From Solea solea (lineage: Eukaryota; Chordata; Actinopteri; Pleuronectiformes; Soleidae), in the NCBI RefSeq assembly GCF_958295425.1, contig NC_081137.1:13059254-13123253 (forward strand): DNA of 64,000 bases. Reading direction: 5' to 3'. Below the pieces are notes generated by a model. The model worked only from the letters and a program-made list of their open reading frames with translations. It made no database searches and had not been told where the DNA came from. Of this stretch, positions 28,465 through 38,480 are shown in pieces; the first letter of the stretch is position 1; each line of letters starts with the position of its first letter. The translations under genes were made by a program, and so were the position numbers.

Positions 28465-31190
28465 ATGCTCTCGATCACCGGCGCTAAGCTATTCAAGAAC
28501 AGCCGTGTCGTCGTACAGCGCGTGAGGTTGCTACAGCTACACACGTCTCCTGCCGCAAGTATGCCCATTCAGGTAAGACTGCAGACTATGTTAGTTTCAC
28601 ATGCTACACTGCATATGTCAAGGACGCAAGGGTGTTGATTATGTTTGACTTTTAAGGTAGCAGAACTGTGCTGTTGTATCGCCCATCTGTGTCTCTGCAG
28701 TGTAGCCCACCGTGCTAACTGTTGTTCTCAGAGGTCGCCATGAGAAATGTTTGTTGTACTGTGACTCGACACCTGCACGATATCATGTGAACGTTGCGCG
28801 ATATAAACTGTCAGCTGTTAACACACACTGTTAACAGCTGTTAAACTCAGTAAATGTCCGAAACTGTTCCCAGACTTATCAAATAAATTAACAAATACCA
28901 ACGTAAAAACATTAAACATCAGTGTTAATGTTGTCTTTACAACACAAACAATCTAAACGTTTGTTATTAACGCTCCTGAATTTGCTAAAGGTTTTCGGCC
29001 TCTTTAACAGAATACCTACATCTGTGTATGATGATGTGTCGCCCCCTGGTGGCTACAATTCCTCGGGATATCTGTTCTTCATTGGGGCTACAAAACTTAA
29101 CTTAATTTTTTATTGCAGTTTCAACAGTAGCAGTAATTTACAACATGTTTAAATCGGCATAAAGTCATTACTAGTCCTCATAATAGTTTACCTATGACAG
29201 AGCTCCACCTTTTGATAAATATTTCTTTTTGGAATCTCAAGTATGTTATTTGTTCCATCTGGTGCTTGTGGCATTTAATTTCTAGAGTGTCTAATAAAAC
29301 AATTGTTAGCATTGCTTTGTTTTTTCAAATCAGCCTTTTACAGCACATGCATCCCATTAACAAATAATCGATTGTTGTAAAATAAGCATCATTATGTGTT
29401 TGGTGTATCTTTCTACCACTGAGGAAACCAGTACTTCCAGTTACCTAAAAAAGTGGAAAAAAAATATTAGTGTCTTACACCATAGTCATTTTAAAATGCC
29501 TTCTTCACACCTCCATCTTTACCAGGTTGGTGAACATCTCCCTGCAGTAGAGGTCCAGGAGGGGGAGCCAGGGAACAAGGTGGCGATGGATCAGCTCTTT
29601 AAGGGGAAGAAAGGAGTCCTCTTTGCTGTACCTGGGGCATTTACACCTGGTTGTTCCAAGGTGAGTCCACTCTGTTTAATACTCTGCTTGCAGAATCAAT
29701 CTTTGCATCAGTTGACTTAACAAGTTCCATGTTGCTTTCAGACTCACCTCCCAGGTTTTGTGCAACAGGCTGCAGACTTGAAGAGTAAAGGTTTACAAGA
29801 AGTTGCATGTATTTCTGTCAATGATGCATTTGTCATGGCTGCTTGGGGAAAGGAACATGGAGCAGAAGGCAAGGTATGGACTCTTTTATATACACAATTT
29901 CTGAAACAACCATTGTGTCAAGTCTATTGAATCTCACTCAAACTTAAGTTTGTAATACACTTACTCTCCTGCACCAAAGGAAATCAGCATTGTTAGCTTG
30001 CAGGGACACTTGAGCTGCTAGTCACTGATTTTCACAATGGACTTTAGTGTGGGATAGTGAACGGTTTATCAGTATCTAGTAGTAAAGGTCTGTCTCTCAG
30101 TGAGATAGAGCAGCAAACACATTGTAGACATAGCAGCTTGTGGCTTAAAATTATTTCTTTCCACTTTTCAGTGAGACCAAGAATCAGTGTCTCACACCGT
30201 GTCCCTGCCTTGGGGACACACCAGGGCCAGGACTCGGCCCAGTCAGTGCTGAATTTCTGTCAGTACCTCATAAAACCACACTTCAAAATAACCCCTGAAC
30301 TATCACTTTAACATATAAGATGAGTACACAGTAGTATTGTTATCATCCTCTGAATCTCAGATTTTTGTGTACTTGACTCAGTGGCTATCACAGAAATCGC
30401 TAATAAATGGTACAAAAGCTCCCTCGTCAAATTTCCAGAGCTCATGTGAGAATTGAGCAGGAAAAACTCTAGATAATTCACAGCAATTGAGTGGACGATG
30501 TTCCATGCCGTTGTGAGCTTGCCTGACTTGGGCAATCTGCCGTCACATTTCGCATAATACGAACAGCAATCTATGGGCGACAAGTGGATGTCTGAAAATG
30601 GCTTCACTTGACTGTAAACTCAGTGTGTGACGTTAATGTGATTTTCTTCTTCAGGTTCGAATGCTGGCTGATCCTACTGGAGAATTTACAAAGGTAAAAC
30701 TAAATGTCTGCCATTTTCAACTTCTGTTAAGAACATAATGAATGTGTGCACTCATCAGTTGTTCTGTCGCCTAATAGGCAGTCGACCTGTTACTTGACAG
30801 TGATCAGATTGTGCAGGTACTTGGAAACAAGCGATCCAAGAGGTAATGATTTTTTTCCAATCCCATATTTGCTGTAATAGATTGATAACATGATTTTACT
30901 GCCGGTTTCATATCTTTACAGTATCTTTTTATTCGTCTTTTAGTTGTTTGTACATTTTTTGTCTCAAGTGATAAAATTAAATTCAGAATCGTACTCTATT
31001 AAGGAATCTAATGCTTGATGGCTGTGACTCATACATTTATAGATCATAGTACTTAATTGGTGTGAATGTCATCCTATATTTCAGATATGCTATGTTAGTG
31101 GAAGATGGAGTTGTGAAGAAGATCAATGTGGAGCCTGATGGCACCGGACTGACCTGCAGCCTGGCTTCCAACATTCTGTCTGAGCTGTAG
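28465..31190 (+). CDS. prdx5: Peroxiredoxin 5 (thioredoxin-dependent peroxidase)
   Basis: This atypical 2-Cys peroxiredoxin reduces hydrogen peroxide, alkyl hydroperoxides and peroxynitrite using thioredoxin, in mitochondria, peroxisomes and cytosol. Exons are 28465-28572, 29526-29660, 29742-29873, 30655-30693, 30778-30842 and 31085-31190: 585 bases, 194 aa. Residues 1-32 are Arg/Lys-rich with no acidic residue, as in a mitochondrial presequence. Met33 (28561) begins a 162-residue form, the same length as mature human PRDX5, and could serve as a cytosolic/peroxisomal start. The peroxidatic Cys79 sits in PGAFTPGCSK, Cys104 matches the extra human cysteine, and the resolving Cys184 is in GLTCSL. 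The protein ends SEL, whereas human ends SQL, a peroxisomal PTS1. All borders are GT..AG. Confidence 0.97.
28812..28840. repeat. 12-bp inverted repeat in prdx5 intron 1
   Basis: CAGCTGTTAACA and TGTTAACAGCTG are perfect inverted arms with a 5-base CACAC loop. Each arm contains an E-box (CAGCTG) and a GTTAAC site. Confidence 0.85.
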
Positions 31191-31385
31191 ACTTATTTAG
31201 AACTCATTAAACCAAACCGCAAAGCTTGAGTTTACCTGTAAAAGTTGCACTTAAAAAACCCAGTGTCATGTGGAAGCTAGTGTGATAGCTAGCATAGCCA
31301 GATTGCAATTAATGCGCACAATTACGACTTGACTGGCAGTCTAATGGACCTTGCATCAACTTCTGTAGTCTGTTACATATGAGTG

Positions 31386-31391
31386 AATAAA
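31386..31391 (+). terminator. Poly(A) signal of prdx5
   Basis: AATAAA lies 196 bases after the prdx5 stop codon; it is the first canonical hexamer in the 3' UTR. Confidence 0.75.
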
Positions 31392-32619
31392 AATGACCCT
31401 GAGCAATAATCAATAATTACTGTTTTCCTGTGTGGCTCATTGTGTAAGATTTTATGAGACAAAACCCAAGTGTCATAATTTATTTTCATATTGTGATATT
31501 TTAAATCAAAGTAGGCATTGATGGAATATTTAAATTGAAAGTACAAATAACCAAGCCAATATATATTATAATACATGTAACAGTGTCTCTTTGGATAATT
31601 ACCTTTATATATAATTTATTGTTTTTGTGCACAAAAGTAGTTTAGTTCCCTACTTGTACAGTAGATCATGTACTGTATATTAACATTAGGCATAACATAG
31701 ATTGTAGATGATAGCAGCATTGTAAAGCCTAAGGGAATTGCATCAAATATTACTGCAAAATCTCTTGGGATAAACTTTTATTCTGAAAAGTATTCAGCAT
31801 AAGAAAATAATTGACCCTCCCTTTTGAACAAGTTATTAACACAGATAATACCCCTATCAACCCATTTCTTCAGAAACAAAGATTTGTGTTTAAAGCAAAT
31901 ATTCACTTTGGAAAGTTGGATGGATTGTTTTTATTTTGTGATTACTGCGCAATTGAAAGCCAAGTCCAGATGTATGGAGAAGGAGGTCTGCTGTAATGGA
32001 TATCCCAGTTTCAGGCACCGCCACCACCAGTTGAACACAGAAGACAGCGCTTCAATTCTTGCGGTTCCAGTAGTTTCAACCAAACAACACCACCAAAGAC
32101 TTGAATGTAAGTATGGTAAATTAATTTTATTTCTGCTTGAATTACACTGGGAAGTTTGTTAGTGTGCTTAAACCATTTAGTTGTAAAGTAGGTTAGTGTT
32201 TTCCGTCGTTTTAATTAAAAAAGCCACCATAATGCCATAATGCACTTGCTAAATCCGCCTAACTCCGTTAAGAAAGTGGTAGTTTAGACTTAGAATTCAG
32301 TGAATTGAGTGTTTATTTTGACCAAACCAGAGATGATAATTTGATGAAATAGATTGGGATATTGTGAAGCCTTTATTATTCGCGTTGGCCTTAAACTATA
32401 TTATTAGAGATTATTAAATGACTGCCTTTGGTGGCTCTTTCTGGTTAAAATGAGAGGGGAAGGACACACGTGGCTCCGGTACTGCAGACACATACTGTTG
32501 GGTTTATCACTTTTATGTTATTATTTTATTCTATTTAAGAACTTTATTATTTATCTTTTATTGCTGTCACAAAGTCAAAGCGTAATGACGTGTACAAAGC
32601 CGAAATTCAAAAGCTCACG
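31392..32619. other. Intergenic region between prdx5 and banf1
   Basis: Mostly AT-rich and without a supported gene. A donor-like TGTAAGTATGG at about 32106 follows an open stretch, but no matching coding similarity is recognised. Confidence 0.5.
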
Positions 32620-32755
32620 TCCCTAGGTGACGTCATTGCGCCGGAAGCCGGCGCATTGCATTGTGGTCGCCGCCGGTGCTTGAATAGAAACAGAAAGCTT
32701 AGCACACGCCACGGATCTTCTACGACGCTCGTCAGCGGTTTTAAGACATTTTAAG
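32620..32755 (+). promoter_or_regulatory. banf1 promoter and non-coding first exon
   Basis: A CpG-rich block contains a full CRE (TGACGTCA, 32628-32635) and an ETS-type CCGGAAG (32641-32647) within the near-palindrome GCGCCGGAAGCCGGCGC. It is followed by a donor (TTTAAG|GTAATT; exon end 32755). The next acceptor (GTTTCAG, ending 33717) opens the exon carrying the banf1 ATG, so a 5' UTR intron of about 960 bases is implied. The motifs fit a TATA-less housekeeping promoter. Confidence 0.7.
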
Positions 32756-33157
32756 GTAATTTCATACTGAGTAAGATACTTGGTGTCTTCAGCGTAAACG
32801 CGCTGCAAGATTAATTTAAAGTGAAACTACGAATTGGCTATTTAAGGCAAAAAATAGCAAGCTAACGCTGAAGCTATGTTAGCTTCAAGTTAACTGGAAG
32901 GCGCTCAGACGTGAGCCGTTACTACTCTTCACGATGCTGACTTCATAGGTTGTATCATGGCGATGGTTATTGAACACCACGTAAAGTCTTAAAAATAGTA
33001 AAGCAGTGACTATTAAAAGGGAAACATACTTTCAAGCTAGCGGATGTTCGCTCGTTGTGCTAAAGGTGTTCGCACTGAAATGCCTTGGGCGCGTATAGAG
33101 TGCAATAGGAGTGAATCGCCTTGATAAGTATTCGGTTACTATGTCAACAATTTACAG

Positions 33158-33494
33158 TAGAGATGTGGTTATGTTAACCAACAATTATTTTCATAATCGA
33201 TTAATCTGTCGATTATTTTCTCGATTAATCGTTTGGTGTTCAGAATATCAGAAAACCTTAGGAAATGATGATCTCAAATATCTTGTTTTGTCAGCAGACA
33301 AAAATCATTGCGTTTTAATGAATTCTTTGTTATCCAGAGCAAAGAAATGAAGAAAATTCTCACATTTAAGAATCTTAAACAAGCCGAAATATTGTTTAAT
33401 CATGAAAAAGCTTCAAACCGATTATTCGATTATCAAAATAGTTGTCGATTAATTTAGTAATCTAATAATAATCGATTAATCGTTTCAGCTCTAG
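33158..33494. mobile_element. Non-autonomous hAT-like element (family 1, copy 2)
   Basis: Clusters of ATCGATTAATC and its variants at both ends (33198-33230 and 33420-33485) and an outer TAGAGATG...CAGCTCTA imperfect inverted repeat match, inverted, the element at 8268-8559. It lies in the presumed 5' UTR intron of banf1. No transposase frame or clear target-site duplication is visible, so the boundaries are approximate. Confidence 0.5.
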
Positions 33495-33751
33495 TGTCGA
33501 TATCTCCACTGTAACGCCCGCTCTGTTGGGACTTTCGGTTTCTATGATACAGTAGTGAAACCTTAACTGGTTTTAGCTTCTGGAGCTAATAAAGCTTTAG
33601 CCAATCAGAGCGAAGACTAGATTTAATACTTAATAAAGCAGTCGCAACCTGGAAGCTATTATTGTATGTTAAAATAATGCATTTATTTACCATTTAATAT
33701 TTTGTGTTATGTTTCAGTGGTCGTTGGTCTGTGACAGCCCTCAGAGCAGCC

Positions 33752-36012
33752 ATGTCGTCGACGTCTCAAAAACACAAAGACTTTGTGGCTGAGCCCATGG
33801 GTGAGAAGCCTGTGATGGCTCTTGCAGGCATTGGAGAAGTCCTTGGCAAAAGACTGGCGGAGAAAGGATTTGACAAGGTGACATTTATTTATTTTTAGTA
33901 TGTGTATGTATGCATTTAGACAAAGTGAATATTCTCTGTCCATCATTTGTTATCATTACAGCTACCTTTGCAGCATTGTCTGGAAAAATAGGGGAAAATA
34001 ACAAATTGCTGCTAACATTTTGTAATATTTAGAATTAATTTTTACTCAAATTTTTTCCCTTTGGTAACACATTGTGTATCGCACAATGTTATGATAGTTT
34101 TGGATTTTTCATGTGTTAGTTTCTATTTAGTTTTGACTTTTTGTTTTTAAAATGAGTTAGTTTTAGAGTGGGTTTGCAAGTTTTCATCAGCTTATATTCT
34201 TTGTAAATGCTTAGTTTTAGTTTTCATTAGTGTTAGTTTTTGTAGTGTGGAGTATTTACCAGGTGTTATGGTCATTGATATTATGTAATAAAAACCTAGC
34301 TAAAGAAGCCATTTTAAAAACATATTAGGTAGGGCTGTAACAATATGCAATATGAAACAGAAATCGCGACACTCAGATCCACGATCCTGTGTCGCGGTGT
34401 GATAAGGCAGAATCGCGACACACCCCTTCCAACTCCCAGAGTTATCTCTCCTGTTCAGATCCAATGAATCATGTGACGCCTGCCTGCAAAAGTTCAACTC
34501 CCTTAAATCAACTCCACAACGAGTTCGGTTTTCTTAAGAGAAAGAAGTTGTTTATTTGTTTAATGTTTACTTACTTGATTTGTGGTTTGCAGCACAGGCA
34601 GTAAGCCTCAGTTACCTCAGTGTGAAACAGTAGCCATTTAATTTACTTTGTAAATGTAGAGAACTTGATTGAAGAAGAATTTTCAACATGCTCGAATCAT
34701 CTCCACAGTGGAGTTTAGTTCTGTTTGTTTTTCAACAGTATTTTGTTACAAAGAAAACAGAAGTGTTATAGCTTTGGCTATTTATGGCTATTTATATTAA
34801 TAATTTGCATAGTTAGTCTTGTTCTTTGGTGTACAGTCTATAAAGGTTTTTCAAACGTTATTTAATTAAAAAATAACGCCCCCCCCCCCCCCCCAGAAAG
34901 TAAAAACGTGATACAAATCGAAATTGTTGGTCAAAAATCGTGATACGAATCGAATCGTGGGTTTGGTGTATCGTTACAGCCCTAATATTAGGACAGATGA
35001 ACAACAATCTCTGAATCAAATATAACAGTCTGCAAGAAAGTATAAAAACATATCCCCTGAAGAAAAGATAGTATAACCGAGCAACAGAGCTAAACAATCC
35101 AAAAAACTCCCCCTTTCGGAACAGATTTTAATCACTCTATGCAGTTTTGCCAACTTGTCTCAAGTACAATGGACATTTAACAAGTATGTAAGACACGGAA
35201 GTACACTCGGTCTAGGACTGATTTGCCTAACTCATAAATAAATGTAAAAGGTTAACAACCCTTTAAAATGTGTTGTGAGAGTACTGTGGTGCCTTTAGGA
35301 GTGTCTGTCTGGAGGAAATGTCTCTATCAGCTAAACGGGAGTTCTTGTGAAACATAACCAGACGTTTGAACGTTGAACTAGTGGAGGGGGGGGGGCGGCG
35401 ATCTGAGCTGATACTATCTGTGACGTGGACAGACTGATCAGAGCACTGGATTCTTGAATAGTCATGAGCGCAACGTCTGACACAAGTATCAAGCTGAACA
35501 ATGCTGAACTGTAGATCAATTAAAAGACTTGAAAATCCCACGTTGATCTCCAACATATAGCAAGGAAATGTCAAATCTCAACATTTAACAGATGAGTCTG
35601 GTGTACCCCTTACGCCATATTTCAGTTCAGTCTGCACTCTGGTCATGCAAGAAGTACTGAGTGATTCTGTAAACAGTTGAGCTGTGCATGTACCGTATAA
35701 TGTCAGCTGGCTGCCATTTTTTCATTGAGTGTCCACGTTTTCAGCTGGCTGGGGGATGCACTATTCGCTTTGTCATGCCTTTGTGTCAGTACCTCATGCA
35801 AAAATATCGGAATTTCATGTCCCATATTTAAATTTTCAGTTGTGTTTTTGTGTGCGTCTCCACAGGCGTACGTTGTCCTTGGGCAGTTTCTGGTGCTAAA
35901 GAAAGATGAGGAGCTTTTCCGGGACTGGATCAAAGACACGTGTGGGGCAAATGTGAAACAACAAGGTGACTGCTATGGCTGTCTTAAAGAATGGTGTGAC
36001 GCCTTCCTATAA
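33752..36012 (+). CDS. banf1: Barrier-to-autointegration factor (BAF)
   Basis: BAF is a small dimeric DNA-bridging protein that binds LEM-domain proteins and lamins and organises chromatin at the reforming nuclear envelope. Coding exons are 33752-33877 (42 codons) and 35866-36012 (48 codons plus stop): 90 aa against 89 in human. The helix-hairpin-helix core ([12 protein letters not shown], residues 24-35) is present, as are the dimer/LEM-contact segments ([18 protein letters not shown]) and the ending [10 protein letters not shown]. The N-terminus reads MSSTSQKH where human has MTTSQKH, so the Ser/Thr cluster phosphorylated by VRK1 is kept with one extra residue. The start follows the acceptor at 33717 by 34 bases. 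The coding intron carries a hAT element and a MITE fragment. Confidence 0.97.
34322..34992. mobile_element. hAT-type non-autonomous transposon with 8-bp target-site duplication
   Basis: The element (34330-34984, 655 bp) has TAGGGCTGTAAC at the left and its exact reverse complement GTTACAGCCCTA at the right. The 8-mer ATATTAGG directly abuts both sides (34322-34329 and 34985-34992). An 8-bp duplication with these ends is diagnostic of the hAT superfamily. No transposase frame is present. It contains a 16-base C tract at 34879-34894 and lies in the banf1 coding intron. Confidence 0.92.
35370..35650 (-). mobile_element. PIF/Harbinger-like MITE fragment (family 2)
   Basis: Inverted relative to the full copy at 13703: it reads GAGCTGATACTATCTGTGAC, then GTGACGTGGACAGACTG, CTGAACTGTAGATCA, and ATCTCCAACATATAGCAAGGA. 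The block at 35388-35396 is a run of G. Termini are missing. Confidence 0.55.
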
Positions 36013-36697
36013 AGCAGTCGTTTTCTACTTCAAACTGAACGTTACCTCTTCAGTTATCTTGATACATTTAAGATGCACAGGATATATGAATGGACACTGT
36101 ACACACTAGGGTTTATTGAAGTCAGCGTGTTTTTTCTTGATCTGTCACATGTAGCTGTAAACTAGGAAACCTAAATGCAGACTCATGTTGGTCTACTGTG
36201 ACGAGAACTGCTCATATTCCTAATATTCTCCCTGCGCAAGATTTTTCAAATTATGCATATACTTTCTGTTAAAGGTTAACATTTTTTGCAGAGCTTGTCA
36301 TACACTGGGATCCCGTTTGTTCTGTTTCATCTTCAGGGAAAATATAACACGTTTTGGTTCACTTATTTTCCCTGTGTAATGTGAACTCGTTCCAGACTGA
36401 CGCTCGTCTTCTAAGCCTTGGCCTTATTTCCCCATATTGTTTTTAAAGCCTTTGAAAAGTAAATGCAGGCTATATATTTTTAAACATGTCATGGTAATCT
36501 ACCAATGTTTAAATTATCTCATGAAGTGTTGTATTGTCAGTTTGTTTAGTACTGTATGTGACTCATTTAAGAAAACTAGATATATGCAGGTGGCTTTTTA
36601 TAATATTTTGCCATTTTAAATTTGGATGCGACCACTAAGGAAGCAAAACGGTCACTTTGGCCAAACTTCACACATCGGTTAGAAATGGAAATGTTTT

Positions 36698-36703
36698 AAT
36701 AAA
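36698..36703 (+). terminator. Poly(A) signal of banf1
   Basis: AATAAA lies about 690 bases after the banf1 stop; it is the first canonical hexamer and a plausible transcript end. Confidence 0.6.
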
Positions 36704-38480
36704 AGATGTCAATGGAACAAACTCAAAACGCTGTCTGTTACTGATGAGACTCCAACCTTTACAATGAGTATGTCTATTAAACTAGCTCTAATGAATTGCA
36801 TGAAATATAAGAGATCGATCCAGATAGATGTGACTGCCATGAAAACGTGAAAATATTCTTTGCACAGCACCCATTTTGCCATGTTTTAGCAGCAAAAACA
36901 CACATTATGGACCATGTAGATAACAGTGGCTTTGTTCAGTTTGTCAGTCAGGACAATGTGACGGTGAACCAGCATGCACCCTGAAGCTGAGAACACAGCC
37001 ATCCTTCATTTGATTATAGACACCTGTGGTTTTCCTTCTGTGACCTGTCAAAATGGCTGCTGTGCAAAATCATGGGCATCATCTAATTTAAAAAACAAAA
37101 CGATGCATCAGTTAGTAAAGATTTGAGTACTTTATTATTTTAAGCCTTTATTTGCTGTACTTGTACGATAGAATGTACTTCATTTAAGGTTTTGTTTATA
37201 TCAAATAATTTCACAAACTAGAGGAAGAAATTCTGACAGGAGGTTTTATTTGAATGCTTGGTTTTACATGGTTCACCTGTGGATGGAGAAAGTAAAACCT
37301 TTTAGCTGAAATGCAAACTGCCAACTTGGTCTCATCTGCCCTCATTTCACAGGGAGAGGGAAAGACCATCAGTCAGTTCTTTTATTTTTTTACAAACCAG
37401 TCAAGCCCACTCTGCTCAGTCATGATCAGTTTGCATGATGTACACCTGGCACTGTCATTCTTTAGAAAATTGTTGACATTTGTGATGTGACAAACGTGGT
37501 AACTGATTCTGCTTTAATGGCCTCAATTGTTGCCCTTTTTTTTTATAATTTGGGTCGGTTTGCTGTTAAACTATAAAAACGTAATGACTGATCTGATGCA
37601 CAGAATTGTTGCTTCATTTTCACAGTAGCACCTATGCGTACACACACACATACACGTTCACATTCACACTGTAGCAACAGTATAGAAATGAGCAAACCTG
37701 CTAAAATCTTAGTAAGACCTTGAAAAGAATTGTTTATGTCTTTATAATCCACTCATAAATAGTCTTGGATACAAGTAACTGCCAAGCAATCTTTTTACAG
37801 ATGGGTTGTAACTATGGAAGCTAATCTAAATGCTGATGGGGGGGGGGGGGCATTTGGTATTTAGACTTTTACTTAAGCATATCCATCCTGATGAAAAAGG
37901 TGTGTTTTTACCTCTGTGTGCTTTTATTCACCAAAATAAAACGGTCTTGTACGGACGGATTTTATGGACGAGAATTTATCAGAGCAGCATCTGAGACGTG
38001 TAGCACCACCGTCACCCATCATAGACCTAATGTGGGAAATTGAACGTCAAGGCAAAAAGTTTCAAATGCTGCAGAATCCAAACATGAGAACATATGACTG
38101 GTGGAGGCTGTTAAAAAGACATTTGATGCTCTGTTGTTTTTGGCAGTTACCTGTGATGTGTATGAGCATGAGAGATGTACATGTTTTCAACCAGGTGACT
38201 TTTTTTTTCTAATTCTATAGTAGTTTTGGGTCTAGATATTACTTTTTTTATTGAATAAATGTCAAGTTCTAATGCAGACCTTCACCTCTAATTTTATCAG
38301 ATAAATAATTCAGTTCAACCCATTTTTGTACATGTTCATGGACTGTACATCGGCAGCTTTTATGCAAGGTTACTATAGTACATCGATGTCTTATTTCAAA
38401 TGGAAGTACGTGTACACACTGTACATTCATGTACATACTGTACAGCTGTACTTTTAAACCGCAACAATCCCTGATGAGTC
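36704..38480. other. Region between banf1 and gng3 (converging genes)
   Basis: It presumably contains the gng3 3' UTR on the minus strand. Minus-strand AATAAA candidates are at 37923-37928 and 37381-37386. A plus-strand frame at 37964-38212 (82 codons) has no splice context or recognised similarity. A short G tract lies near 37839. Confidence 0.45.

Noticed and set aside
37964..38212. 82-codon plus-strand frame beginning MDENLSEQHLRRVAPPSP
   Set aside because: No splice context, no recognised similarity, and it lies in the presumed gng3 3' region; kept only as an unsupported frame.
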